Source: Nitrospirota bacterium (GTDB taxonomy: Bacteria; Nitrospirota; Thermodesulfovibrionia; UBA6902). From it: DNA of 64,000 nt. The stretch lies in contig JACRHD010000024.1 in NCBI GenBank assembly GCA_016234115.1, positions 1 to 64,000 of the forward strand, in the 5' to 3' direction. Below, piece by piece: positions 42,567 through 51,453 of this stretch. The translations under genes and the position numbers were made by a program. Each line of letters opens with the position of its first letter. Within the stretch, counting starts at the first letter, position 1. Below the pieces are notes generated by a model. It was not told the origin of the DNA, made no database searches, and saw nothing but the letters and a program-made list of their open reading frames with translations.

Positions 42567-43442
42567 ATGAATAAAAAGAGTTCTGATATGAGATTCAAAC
42601 TCTACATCTCCTTATTAATATTTATTGCGCTCCTTTGCGGGCCGGGAATTGCGGGCGCTGAGGGGCCGCTTACGCTCGGCATTCATCCCTTCCTCCCTGC
42701 CACAGAGCTGGTGGACCGGTTTACTCCTCTTGCGGAGTATCTGGGCAGAAGGATTGGTAAGCCTATCGTTATAGATATAGCGAAGGATTATACAGAGCAT
42801 ATAGACAAGACAGGGAACAACAAGGTCGATATCGCTTTCATGGGGCCGGTTTCCTATGTAAGGCTGGTGGAGAAGTATGGCAAGAAACCCGTCCTTGCGC
42901 GTCTGGAGATAACCGGCAAACCCACATTTATGGGCGCCATCATCACTGCAAAGGACAGCGGTATTAAAAAGTTGACCGACCTGAAGGGAAAGCGCTTCGC
43001 CTTCGTAGACCCTGAATCCACAATGGGACATCTCGTGCCGAGGTGTATGCTGTTGGAGGCGGGAATAGATGTCAAGGATTTCGCCATGTCGAAGTTTGTC
43101 TACAACCACCACAACGTCGCCCTCGGCGTTCTTGCAGGAGACTTTGACGCCGGGGCCGTCAAGGAGGACGTCTACTATGAATATGAAAAGCGCGGCATAA
43201 GGGCGCTTGCGTGGACGCCTCCCATCTCGGAACATGTGTTTGTCACAGGCTCTCATCTCCCCAAAGAGACCGTCACCGCATTGCGGGAGGCCCTGCTTCA
43301 GCTTAAAGATGATAAGGAGGGCAAGGCTATCATGCTCAGGATACAGGAGAACCTGACGGGCATTGTGCCGGCAGTTGACGGGGATTATGATAACCTGCGG
43401 ACGATCCTGAAGAAACTGGAAAAAATCGGCGTTCAGCCATGA
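42567..43442 (+). CDS. PhnD-like periplasmic binding protein
   Basis: 291 residues. A signal peptide (LYISLLIFIALLCGPGIAGA) is followed by a phosphate/phosphite/phosphonate-type binding fold starting LTLGIHPFLPATELVDRF, with LKGKRFAFVDPESTMGH and FDAGAVKED segments. It overlaps the histidine kinase gene by four bases and no ABC permease is present, so it probably acts as a periplasmic sensor partner for the kinase rather than as a transporter component. The ligand is unknown. Confidence 0.85.
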   Translation: MNKKSSDMRFKLYISLLIFIALLCGPGIAGAEGPLTLGIHPFLPATELVDRFTPLAEYLGRRIGKPIVIDIAKDYTEHIDKTGNNKVDIAFMGPVSYVRLVEKYGKKPVLARLEITGKPTFMGAIITAKDSGIKKLTDLKGKRFAFVDPESTMGHLVPRCMLLEAGIDVKDFAMSKFVYNHHNVALGVLAGDFDAGAVKEDVYYEYEKRGIRALAWTPPISEHVFVTGSHLPKETVTALREALLQLKDDKEGKAIMLRIQENLTGIVPAVDGDYDNLRTILKKLEKIGVQP

Positions 43443-45565
43443 CCATACCGGCGTTCAGATACAGGCGGGCAGTCCTGTCTTTTGTTGCGATATTACTGGC
43501 GTCATTAGGCGTTGTCGTTGCCGTCATTTTGTCACATGAGCGTGAGATGCTTGATGAGGCGCACAGGGACGCCTTCGGCGAGCTGGAGCTCATGGGGGCC
43601 TTTGTTCAGGATGCGATCCTGAGACACGATTATGCCTCGGTAGAACAGTTCCTGCAGCACTGGGGGGAAGTGCATCAGGAGATAATAGAGTTGAAGTCGA
43701 CAGCGCCTAACGGTTTTGTTATTTCACAGTTCAGACACGGCGAGCCGTCAATGCATGCATTCCCTTTCAGAAAGACCATTCAGTATGCCGGGCGCCACCT
43801 GGTCACCCTCGAGATGGTCAAGGACTTTTCATCTATCCATGAAAGCCTGAACCGGTTCATGCTGAGGCTCATTTCCGGCTCTGTACTGTTTACGGTTTTA
43901 CTGGGACTGACTCTCTGGTTCAGCGTGAGGAAACTCGCCCTGGTCCCGATGGAGAGGGAGCTCGCCATCCGTCGGGAGGCGGAGATGAAGTTCAGGATGC
44001 TTATGGAATCCGCGCCCGATGCCCTGGTATATGTCGACAGAGAAGGCAGGATAGTCCTTGTCAATGCGCAGGCGGAACGGATCTTCGGCTATTCCCGTTC
44101 AGAGCTGCAGGGGAAGGAGATAGAGATGCTGATTCCGGAGCGTTTTCGCAGTATTCACACGGAGCAGAGGAGGGGATATTATTCGATGCCCAAGGCCCGG
44201 CTCATGGGCACAGGGCTGGACCTTTACGGCCTTGCGAAGGACGGCAGGGAGTTCCCGGTAGATATAGGCTTAAGTCCCGTGGAGACGGAAGAAGGCGTCT
44301 TCGTCCTGGCCGACATCCGCGACATAACCGACCGCAAGGCAGCGGAGAAGAAGATCGAAAGGGGCTACTATTTTCAGAGCTCGATAAATTCCATGCTGCG
44401 GATATCCTTCGAACCCGTGTCTTTTGAAGAGCAATTGGGACGCATGCTCGACATTGTCCTTTCCATTCCCGTGCTTCCCCTGCTGTCAAAGGGCTGCATA
44501 TACCTGGTGGACGATGAGCCTGAAGTGCTCGTGATGAAGGTCCACAGAGGGTACGACGAATCGATGCAGGCGACCTGCAAAAAGGTCCCCTTCGGATCAT
44601 GCCTTTGCGGACTGGCCGCTTCACGGCATGAGGTCATATCCTGTGAATACCTCGACGACCGCCACGAAAAGCAGTACAAAGGCATGCTGCCTCACAGTAA
44701 CTACTGCATCCCGATAGTGTCGGGGGAAAAGGTCCTTGGAGTGATCAGCCTCCTGTTAGAGGAAGGATATGCGCGGAATGATGAAGACGACGGTCTTATG
44801 TCATCCATAGCAGGGACAATGGCCGGGGTCATCGAAAGAAGGAGGACCGAAGAGGAAAAGAACAGGCTCCAGCAGCAGCTCGTCCAGGTCGAAAAGCTCT
44901 CCGCGCTGGGAAGGCTTACGGCGAATGTCGCGCACGAGATACGCAATCCTCTTACGTCGATCGGCGGATACGCGAGGAGACTTGGCAGGAAAACGCCTGA
45001 GGGTACCGACGAGAAGGGATACGCGGACATAATCGTTACAGAGGTTGACAGGCTTGAAAAGATATTGAGGAATGTACTGACTTATTCGAGAGAGACCCGC
45101 ATGAATTTAGGGGAACATGAAGTCATTGAGATAATCAACGAGTCTCTAAAGACCTTTGAGCTCATCTGCGGGGAGCGGGGCATAAAGATAGAAAAGCTGT
45201 TTGCCGACGTCCCCCGGATGATGGTGGACATGGACAAGATCAGGGAGGTAATAAATAACATCCTCACTAACGCGATAGATGCCATGCCGCAGGGCGGGGT
45301 ACTGACTGTATCAGCGCAGATGGAAGTCCGAAATGAGAAGCCGTACCTGAATATTACAATAAGCGATACGGGCGAGGGGATCCCCGAAGACAAACTCAAG
45401 ATGGTGTTTGAGCCGTTCTTTACCACCAAGGTATCGGAACACGGCACGGGCCTGGGTCTTGCCATCAGCAAGAAGATTATCGAAGACCACGGCGGACGTA
45501 TCAGGCTGGAAAGCAGCGTCGGCAAAGGTTCCGCCTTCAGCCTTTATATCCCTTATCGCGTATGA
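43439..45565 (+). CDS. Membrane sensor histidine kinase with PAS and GAF domains
   Basis: 708 residues. Two membrane segments (about 12-32 and 140-160) flank a periplasmic part. PAS follows (FRMLMESAPDALVYVDREGRIVLVN), then a GAF domain (about 300-460), HisKA with LTANVAHEIRNPLTSI carrying the phospho-His, and the HATPase N and G boxes (NILTNAIDAM, DTGEGIP, GTGLGLA). No response regulator gene lies beside it. It overlaps both neighbours by four bases, linking the PhnD-like sensor and the multicopper oxidase in one operon. Confidence 0.93.
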   Translation: MTIPAFRYRRAVLSFVAILLASLGVVVAVILSHEREMLDEAHRDAFGELELMGAFVQDAILRHDYASVEQFLQHWGEVHQEIIELKSTAPNGFVISQFRHGEPSMHAFPFRKTIQYAGRHLVTLEMVKDFSSIHESLNRFMLRLISGSVLFTVLLGLTLWFSVRKLALVPMERELAIRREAEMKFRMLMESAPDALVYVDREGRIVLVNAQAERIFGYSRSELQGKEIEMLIPERFRSIHTEQRRGYYSMPKARLMGTGLDLYGLAKDGREFPVDIGLSPVETEEGVFVLADIRDITDRKAAEKKIERGYYFQSSINSMLRISFEPVSFEEQLGRMLDIVLSIPVLPLLSKGCIYLVDDEPEVLVMKVHRGYDESMQATCKKVPFGSCLCGLAASRHEVISCEYLDDRHEKQYKGMLPHSNYCIPIVSGEKVLGVISLLLEEGYARNDEDDGLMSSIAGTMAGVIERRRTEEEKNRLQQQLVQVEKLSALGRLTANVAHEIRNPLTSIGGYARRLGRKTPEGTDEKGYADIIVTEVDRLEKILRNVLTYSRETRMNLGEHEVIEIINESLKTFELICGERGIKIEKLFADVPRMMVDMDKIREVINNILTNAIDAMPQGGVLTVSAQMEVRNEKPYLNITISDTGEGIPEDKLKMVFEPFFTTKVSEHGTGLGLAISKKIIEDHGGRIRLESSVGKGSAFSLYIPYRV

Positions 45566-47703
45566 CAAAAAAAACAGTGACAAGTAACAAGTTACAAGTG
45601 ACTGATAACCTGAAAGCGCTCTCCCGTCACTTGTTACTCGTCACTCGTTACTTATTTGTATCTCCCCTCGTCGTTCTATTTCTCATTGCATGTAGTCTGC
45701 CTGCGTACGGGGGCCTAATCGAGTACGACCTTCTCATTGAATATAATACTGTAAATTTCACGGGCAAAGAGGCGCGGGCGATGACCATCAACGGCGGCAT
45801 TCCCGGACCGACGCTTTACTGGACTGAGGGGGATGTTGTCAGGCTCCGTGTTCACAACAGGCTCGATGAGGAAACCTCCATCCACTGGCACGGGATACTC
45901 GTTCCCAACAAGGAAGACGGTGTTTCATATCTCACGACACCGCCGATAAAGCCCGGGACTACGCGGGAATTCAGCTTCCCCGTGAAACAGTCGGGGACCT
46001 ATTGGTATCATTCACACACAAGCCTTCAGGAACAGTCCGGTGTGTACGGGCCGATTGTGATATACCCGAATGGAAAACAGACAAAGGCGGACAGGGAGTA
46101 TGTCCTTGTCCTTTCCGACTGGACCGACGAAGACCCGCACGAGGTGATGAGGACCCTTAAACGGGGAAGCGATTACTACATGCTGAAGAGGGGGTCTGTG
46201 CAGAGTATTTATGATGCTTTCAGGAGAGGAGCGCTGCCGGATGTGCTGAAGCGGTCCCTTGAACGCATGCCGCCCATGGATATTTCTGATGTGGGGTATG
46301 ACCTCTTTCTTATAAACGGTAAAAAAGAAGCGGTCCTCCCTGCGAAGCCGGGCGAAGATGTCCTCCTCCGCATTATCAATGCCTCGGCCGGCACATATTT
46401 CTACCTCCAGTTTGCCGGCGGTTATTTGAAAGTTTCATCAGCGGACGGGCAGGATGTTAAGCCATTTGATATTGACCGTACTCTTATTGCAATAGCCGAG
46501 ACATATGATGTGATCGTCACTGTGCCCGATAAAGGCTCCTTTGAGCTCAGGGCCACTGCTCAGGATGGAAGCGGAAGTACATCCGCCTTTATCGGAGAGG
46601 GAGACCGGGTATTTGCGCCGGATGTGCCGAAACCTGATTTATACAGGATGCACGGGGCAGGGTATGAGGGGATGAACATGGATATGGATATGAAAATGGG
46701 TATGGAAGGACATGATATGCACATGATGCATGATGTTGGCAGAAAGCCGGATGAACGCCCTTTGCCGCCATATCCGTACCTTCGCTCTGAAAGGTCAACT
46801 GTCCTGCCTGAAGCAAATCCCGCCAGGACCATTACCCTCGCCCTCGACGGAGACATGGAGCGATATGTCTGGACCATAAACGGGAAGGTCCTCTCCGAGG
46901 CTGGTCCGCTGATTGTACGAAGGGGGGAAAACGTACGCCTTGTCTTTGAAAATAAATCAATGATGCATCACCCCATGCATCTTCACGGTCATTTTTTCAG
47001 GGTCCTGAATGACCAGGGTGAATATGCGCCTCTGAAGCATACTGTTGATATTCCTCCGATGGGAAAGCAGACAATAGAGTTTTATGCGGGAGAGGACAAG
47101 GACTGGCCGCTCCACTGTCATATCCTTTATCACATGAAGGCGGGGATGTTCACGGTGCTCAGTTATGAAGGCTCGGAGGTTGACCCTGAGATTGCAGAGG
47201 CAAGAAAAGACCCGGCCAATAATTTGAAAAAGGACCCATGGTTTTTCTGGGCAGAGGCGTCGCTTCTGACACAGATGAGTGATGTTTACCTCAATGCTTC
47301 AAATACCAGAAACACCTTTTCCATTTACAGCGAGGCGGACTGGCACGGAAGTTATGACTCGGAGATCCTTTACTTAAGGTATATAAACCGTTTTCTCAGC
47401 ATCCTTGCCGGGGCGGATATTGCCGATGAAGAAGACAAAGGAGTGTTTGGAGTCAACTATCTCCTGCCTCTGAACATAGGCAGCAGGATTTGGGCGGACA
47501 CGAAGAAAGAAGCCGGAATGTCCCTTGAGAAAAAGCTCCGGATTACAGACAGGCTCAGCGTGGCCGGGGATGTTGAATATGATACAGGGACGCAGTGGGA
47601 AGGTGTTGTAAGGGCGGAATGGACGCTGAATAAATACGCCTCTCTGGTCGGTTCTTATCATTCGGATTATAAGGGAGGGGCCGGGGTGAGTGTGAGGTTT
47701 TAA
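45562..47703 (+). CDS. Multicopper oxidase fused to a CopB-like barrel
   Basis: 713 residues. Copper ligands of a CopA-type multicopper oxidase are seen in SIHWHGIL, TYWYHSHTS, HHPMHLHGHFF and PLHCHILYHM. A methionine/histidine-rich stretch (GMNMDMDMKMGMEGHDMHMMHD, about residues 370-395) suits copper(I) binding. The last ~170 residues (YLNASNTRNTFSIYSEADW... to AGVSVRF) resemble the outer-membrane CopB barrel. The N-terminus before the signal peptide is encoded by an inverted repeat, so a TTG near 45634 may be the real start. Role: periplasmic copper oxidation and tolerance. Confidence 0.87.
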   Translation: MTKKTVTSNKLQVTDNLKALSRHLLLVTRYLFVSPLVVLFLIACSLPAYGGLIEYDLLIEYNTVNFTGKEARAMTINGGIPGPTLYWTEGDVVRLRVHNRLDEETSIHWHGILVPNKEDGVSYLTTPPIKPGTTREFSFPVKQSGTYWYHSHTSLQEQSGVYGPIVIYPNGKQTKADREYVLVLSDWTDEDPHEVMRTLKRGSDYYMLKRGSVQSIYDAFRRGALPDVLKRSLERMPPMDISDVGYDLFLINGKKEAVLPAKPGEDVLLRIINASAGTYFYLQFAGGYLKVSSADGQDVKPFDIDRTLIAIAETYDVIVTVPDKGSFELRATAQDGSGSTSAFIGEGDRVFAPDVPKPDLYRMHGAGYEGMNMDMDMKMGMEGHDMHMMHDVGRKPDERPLPPYPYLRSERSTVLPEANPARTITLALDGDMERYVWTINGKVLSEAGPLIVRRGENVRLVFENKSMMHHPMHLHGHFFRVLNDQGEYAPLKHTVDIPPMGKQTIEFYAGEDKDWPLHCHILYHMKAGMFTVLSYEGSEVDPEIAEARKDPANNLKKDPWFFWAEASLLTQMSDVYLNASNTRNTFSIYSEADWHGSYDSEILYLRYINRFLSILAGADIADEEDKGVFGVNYLLPLNIGSRIWADTKKEAGMSLEKKLRITDRLSVAGDVEYDTGTQWEGVVRAEWTLNKYASLVGSYHSDYKGGAGVSVRF
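45575..45652. repeat. Inverted repeat forming the start of the oxidase gene
   Basis: GTGACAAGTAACAAGTTACAAGTGAC is mirrored by CGTCACTTGTTACTCGTCACTCGTTAC. Same word family as the intergenic element at 6441-6510, here translated as the first ~30 residues of the multicopper oxidase frame. Confidence 0.8.
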
Positions 47704-47733
47704 ATTATCCCGATGGCCCAACCTTATCCGTGT

Positions 47734-47841
47734 TTTTCATTTCTCCTTTCTATTTAACTGGTATATAATATTCCATTCCCTGAAAGGCAGGATGAGTTAA
47801 GCAAAATGAGCAATCTCCCATTTCGAGAAGGTCAGATTATC
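47734..47841 (+). repeat. Copy B of duplicated promoter/5'-end module
   Basis: Matches 38185-38293. Contains TATAAT (47764-47769), then CCATTCCCTGAAAGGCAGGATG and the intact first twelve codons of the SNF2-helicase gene (MSNLPFREGQII). This copy is the functional parent of the decayed one at 38.2 kb. Confidence 0.75.
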
Positions 47842-50800
47842 GAGAGCCCGTTATTTAATGAGCTTATGCAGGTAGAAACTGTCAAGGCTCAAGGCGCAAA
47901 CTCCTGGGTTGTAGGACTTGTCGGGAAGAAATCGGACGTTTTTCGCAGAGTTACCCTTACCTCGAATGACCTTAACGACATAACAATTATTCATTCTCAA
48001 TACCAGTACAATGGAGACGGGCGTCTTTTAAGACTTGGGCTGCAGGCATATTCTCTCGGTATCGCTTATGAATTCGATCCTTATTTCGGTCTTTCAATTT
48101 CCCGCGTAGATCCTCTGCCGCATCAGCTTGAAGCTGTTTATGACTATCTTCTCAAGCTTGCCCGCGTGCGGTTTCTTCTTGCAGACGACGCCGGAGCAGG
48201 AAAAACAATAATGGCCGGCTTGCTTATCAGGGAGCTGAAACTCAGAGGTCTTGCCGAACGCATTCTCATAGTATGCCCTGCCAATCTTTCATTTCAGTGG
48301 CAAAGGGAATTAAAGGAAAAGTTCGATGAAAAATTCCTCGTTCTGAAAGGAAGCGACATAAGGGATCAATTCGGGGTAAATCAGTGGCTTGAGCAGAAGA
48401 CAATCATTACATCCCTCGATCTTGCCAAGCGGGAGGAAATACTTCCGGGCTTGAGGCAGGTTCAGTGGGACTTGATTATCATAGACGAGGCGCATCGTAT
48501 GTCATGGACACCTCCATCCCGAAAGACCTCGCGTTATGCGCTCGGTGAACTTTTAAGAGATACTTCAGATCATATGCTGCTTCTTACCGCGACCCCTCAT
48601 AAGGGAGACCCTGCAAACTTCAGTCTGTTTTTACAGTTGCTCGATGCTGATGCGTATGCAGACGTGCGGTCAATACGTGAGGCAATGGACCGGCGTCGTG
48701 CTCCTTTTTATCTCCGCAGGACCAAGGAGGCAATGGTTTATTTTCCTGAAAAGCAGCCTGATGGTTCATGGGCAGCCAGGAAGATTTTCACGAAACGCAT
48801 TCCTCACACAGTAAATTTTCAGATCGACGGTGAAGAATTAGACCTTTACCGTGAGATTACAAGATTTGTAAAGAGGCAGAGTGCTAAGGCGGCAGCACAG
48901 GGTGATGATCCGAGGGCAAGGGCAGTTGGGTTCCTTATGTCTCTTTATCAGCGCCGTCTTGCATCAAGCACATATGCCATGAGGCATTCTCTTGAAAACC
49001 GCGTCAAACGCCTTTCAGACGGGCTGAAGCGTGCCCAGGAGCTTTTACGTATTGCTCCCCCTGAGATTCCTACGCCAGAAGAGCTTGAAGAAATGGAAGA
49101 TTCGGAACGTGAACGCCTTGAAGAGATAGTCGAAGCGATAACATTGACCGGTAATGAAGAACAAATCCGTGAAGAGATCGATGAGCTCAAACAGTTCGCG
49201 GAAAGGGCAAAGACGATAGAAGAATCCGGGATTGAATCTAAACTTTCAAGGCTTAAGGACCTCCTGCACAAGGAAGGTTTTTTTGACAATACTGAAAAAC
49301 GCCTCCTGATCTTCACTGAGTTTAAGGACACCCTTGATTATTTGCTTGGATGTTTCAAAAAATGGGGTTTTCAGGTCGGATGTATTCACGGCAGAATGAA
49401 GCCGGGCTCGCGCGATGAACCCGGCACAAGGCTTTATGCAGAGCAGCAGTTCAGGGAAGGTGGAATTCAGATTCTCGTTGCAACAGAGGCTGCCGGTGAG
49501 GGTATAAACCTTCAATGCTGTAACATCCTCTTTAATTATGATATTCCGTGGAACCCGAATCGCCTTGAACAGCGAATGGGACGTATTCACCGCTACGGAC
49601 AGACTCAAGACTGCCTGATTTTTAATTTCGTTGCTTCCAATACCATTGAGGGCCGTGTCCTTCAGAGGCTCCTTGAGAAACTTCAGGAGATACGCGATGC
49701 CCTTGATGATGACGCTGTATTTAATGTTGTGGGAGAAATACTTCCCTCTGCACATATTGAAAGAGTGCTTCGTGATTACTACGCAGGTATGTTGGGCGAC
49801 GAGGACCTTGAAGATCGCCTTTTGAAAAATGTTGATGAGCAGCAGTTCCGGTCAATCTGTCAGAATGCCCTTGAAGGGCTTGCAACAAAAAGATTGAACC
49901 TTGAAATGCTCATTGAGCGCCGTGCATTGGCCCAGGAGCGCCGTGTTGTTCCTGAGTCGATAGTGCGATTTCTGAAAGAGTCGACAGAGTATGTTCCTTT
50001 GAACCTGAAAATGATTCCGAAGTTCCTGCACACCTTTGATATCGGCAAAACACCTTCGGTCTTGAGGCAATATGAAAGTGAGACTGACTGGAAGCTCCCG
50101 TCGCTTGCCAACAAATATCCCCGCAGTTCGACAGATCGGGACATTGCCGAAAAAAACAAATTTGAATGGATTACTCCGGGGCATCCGCTGTTTGAAGCAG
50201 TCCGGCGACATATTCTGAAACGCTCGCAAGAGACATTTGGGAAAGGGGCTTGTTTCTACTCATTGAAACATGATACCCCATCCCGTCTTGATTTCTACCG
50301 CGCCCGCATTGTGGATGGGCTTGGCCATGTCATACATGAACAGCTTTTTGTTGTGGAAATCAGGGAGAACGAAGAGCCCAGAACCCATGATCCGGGCATT
50401 TTAGGCGATCTTATGCCTGCAGAAGGAATAGATAAAATCCCTGATGTGGCAATGAGGTCGGAAGCCGAAGATTGGCTTCACAGGAATGAACTTAATCCCT
50501 TTCTTGAAAGGGTGCGTGCAGAACGTATAGATGAGGTCGACAGGGTTGCCGAGCATATTGAGCTTTCACTGACAGAGCTTTTACATAAAGTAGATGAGGA
50601 GATCGGCAAGGCAGCTTCCGATGTTGAACAAAAACTGCCCGGCGCTGAAGGACGCCTTGCACAGGCTGAGGCCCGTCACGCTGAACTGCTTAACAGAAGG
50701 GAAAAACGCAGGAAAGAGCTTGAACGCCAGCGTTCGGTATCATTACAGGCAGTAGACCGGATTGCCGGTATCCTTGTTCTTCCACACCCTGAAAAAGAAT

Positions 50801-51234
50801 CGCCGGAAGTTCGTCGGTTAAGACCCAATCTTGAGACAGAAGCAAAGGCAATGACGTTTGTTCTTGAGCATGAGCGCTCTCAGGGTAGACAGGTCTTCGA
50901 TGTGCATGAGAAAAATTTGGGTTACGATATAACAAGCCTTGATATTAATTCCGGCGAGCTCAGGTTGATTGAAGTAAAAGGTATCGGCGCATCGAAAGGC
51001 AATATCTTATTGACACCTAACGAACGCCGTGTTGCTGAAGACAGAAGGGATTGTTACTGGCTTTATGTAGTCACCGATTGTAATACAGAACCTCAATTGC
51101 AGGAGCCGATCAGAGACCCTGCGCAGTTTGAGTGGAATGAAGTTATAAAGGTCTCGCATTACTATCTGTCCATTGATTCAATGACTCAGCCGATGACGGT
51201 GAAAGAGGATCGGGCACCTTATGAGAGAGGTTAA
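47806..51234 (+). CDS. SNF2/superfamily 2 helicase with DUF3883-like C-terminus
   Basis: 1142 residues. Walker A is DDAGAGKTIMAGLL (about residue 128) and the DEAH box IIDEAHRM. The C-terminal helicase half has GRMKPGSRDEPGTR and NPNRLEQRMGRIHRYGQ (motif VI). A coiled coil with QAEARHAELLNRREKRRKEL (about 950-985) precedes a DUF3883-like end (LDINSGELRLIEVKGIGASKGNILLTPNE), related to restriction nuclease folds with the core Glu-x-Lys. It is the first gene of the putative defence operon and starts with the promoter module shared with the 38.2-kb copy. Confidence 0.88.
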   Translation: MSNLPFREGQIIESPLFNELMQVETVKAQGANSWVVGLVGKKSDVFRRVTLTSNDLNDITIIHSQYQYNGDGRLLRLGLQAYSLGIAYEFDPYFGLSISRVDPLPHQLEAVYDYLLKLARVRFLLADDAGAGKTIMAGLLIRELKLRGLAERILIVCPANLSFQWQRELKEKFDEKFLVLKGSDIRDQFGVNQWLEQKTIITSLDLAKREEILPGLRQVQWDLIIIDEAHRMSWTPPSRKTSRYALGELLRDTSDHMLLLTATPHKGDPANFSLFLQLLDADAYADVRSIREAMDRRRAPFYLRRTKEAMVYFPEKQPDGSWAARKIFTKRIPHTVNFQIDGEELDLYREITRFVKRQSAKAAAQGDDPRARAVGFLMSLYQRRLASSTYAMRHSLENRVKRLSDGLKRAQELLRIAPPEIPTPEELEEMEDSERERLEEIVEAITLTGNEEQIREEIDELKQFAERAKTIEESGIESKLSRLKDLLHKEGFFDNTEKRLLIFTEFKDTLDYLLGCFKKWGFQVGCIHGRMKPGSRDEPGTRLYAEQQFREGGIQILVATEAAGEGINLQCCNILFNYDIPWNPNRLEQRMGRIHRYGQTQDCLIFNFVASNTIEGRVLQRLLEKLQEIRDALDDDAVFNVVGEILPSAHIERVLRDYYAGMLGDEDLEDRLLKNVDEQQFRSICQNALEGLATKRLNLEMLIERRALAQERRVVPESIVRFLKESTEYVPLNLKMIPKFLHTFDIGKTPSVLRQYESETDWKLPSLANKYPRSSTDRDIAEKNKFEWITPGHPLFEAVRRHILKRSQETFGKGACFYSLKHDTPSRLDFYRARIVDGLGHVIHEQLFVVEIRENEEPRTHDPGILGDLMPAEGIDKIPDVAMRSEAEDWLHRNELNPFLERVRAERIDEVDRVAEHIELSLTELLHKVDEEIGKAASDVEQKLPGAEGRLAQAEARHAELLNRREKRRKELERQRSVSLQAVDRIAGILVLPHPEKESPEVRRLRPNLETEAKAMTFVLEHERSQGRQVFDVHEKNLGYDITSLDINSGELRLIEVKGIGASKGNILLTPNERRVAEDRRDCYWLYVVTDCNTEPQLQEPIRDPAQFEWNEVIKVSHYYLSIDSMTQPMTVKEDRAPYERG

Positions 51235-51236
51235 GA

Positions 51237-51345
51237 GGTAATATCCATTTAAATGGGTAATGAATTAGGTAAGATAGAGCGGCGCTCTGAAAGAAAAGTG
51301 GTAATACATCTAAAAGAGGGTAATAAAAAGGGTAATGTTAAATAT
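51237..51345 (+). repeat. Degenerate 63-bp tandem repeat of GGTAA triads
   Basis: GGTAA occurs at 51237, 51256, 51268, 51300, 51319 and 51331. The spacings 19 and 12 repeat exactly after 63 bases (21 codons), so two units are present. It lies in the gap between the helicase and the second DUF4062 gene, the same kind of repeat tail as found after both DUF4062 genes. A hairpin TGCCACAG/CTGTGGCA follows at 51345-51361. A 44-codon ORF from 51254 overlaps it but has no support. Confidence 0.6.
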
Positions 51346-51453
51346 GCCACAGCCTGTGGCACAAAGTGTCTGAATAGTGCATGAATGTTTCAGAAAAGAT
51401 AAACATGGACAACTTGCGCAGCAGCTTGCTGCATAAATAGAAATAAATTTGAT

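Noticed and set aside
51254-51385. 44-codon ORF between helicase and DUF4062 gene B
   Set aside because: Starts within the GGTAA repeats, has no ribosome site and no recognisable content; treated as part of the repeat tail.
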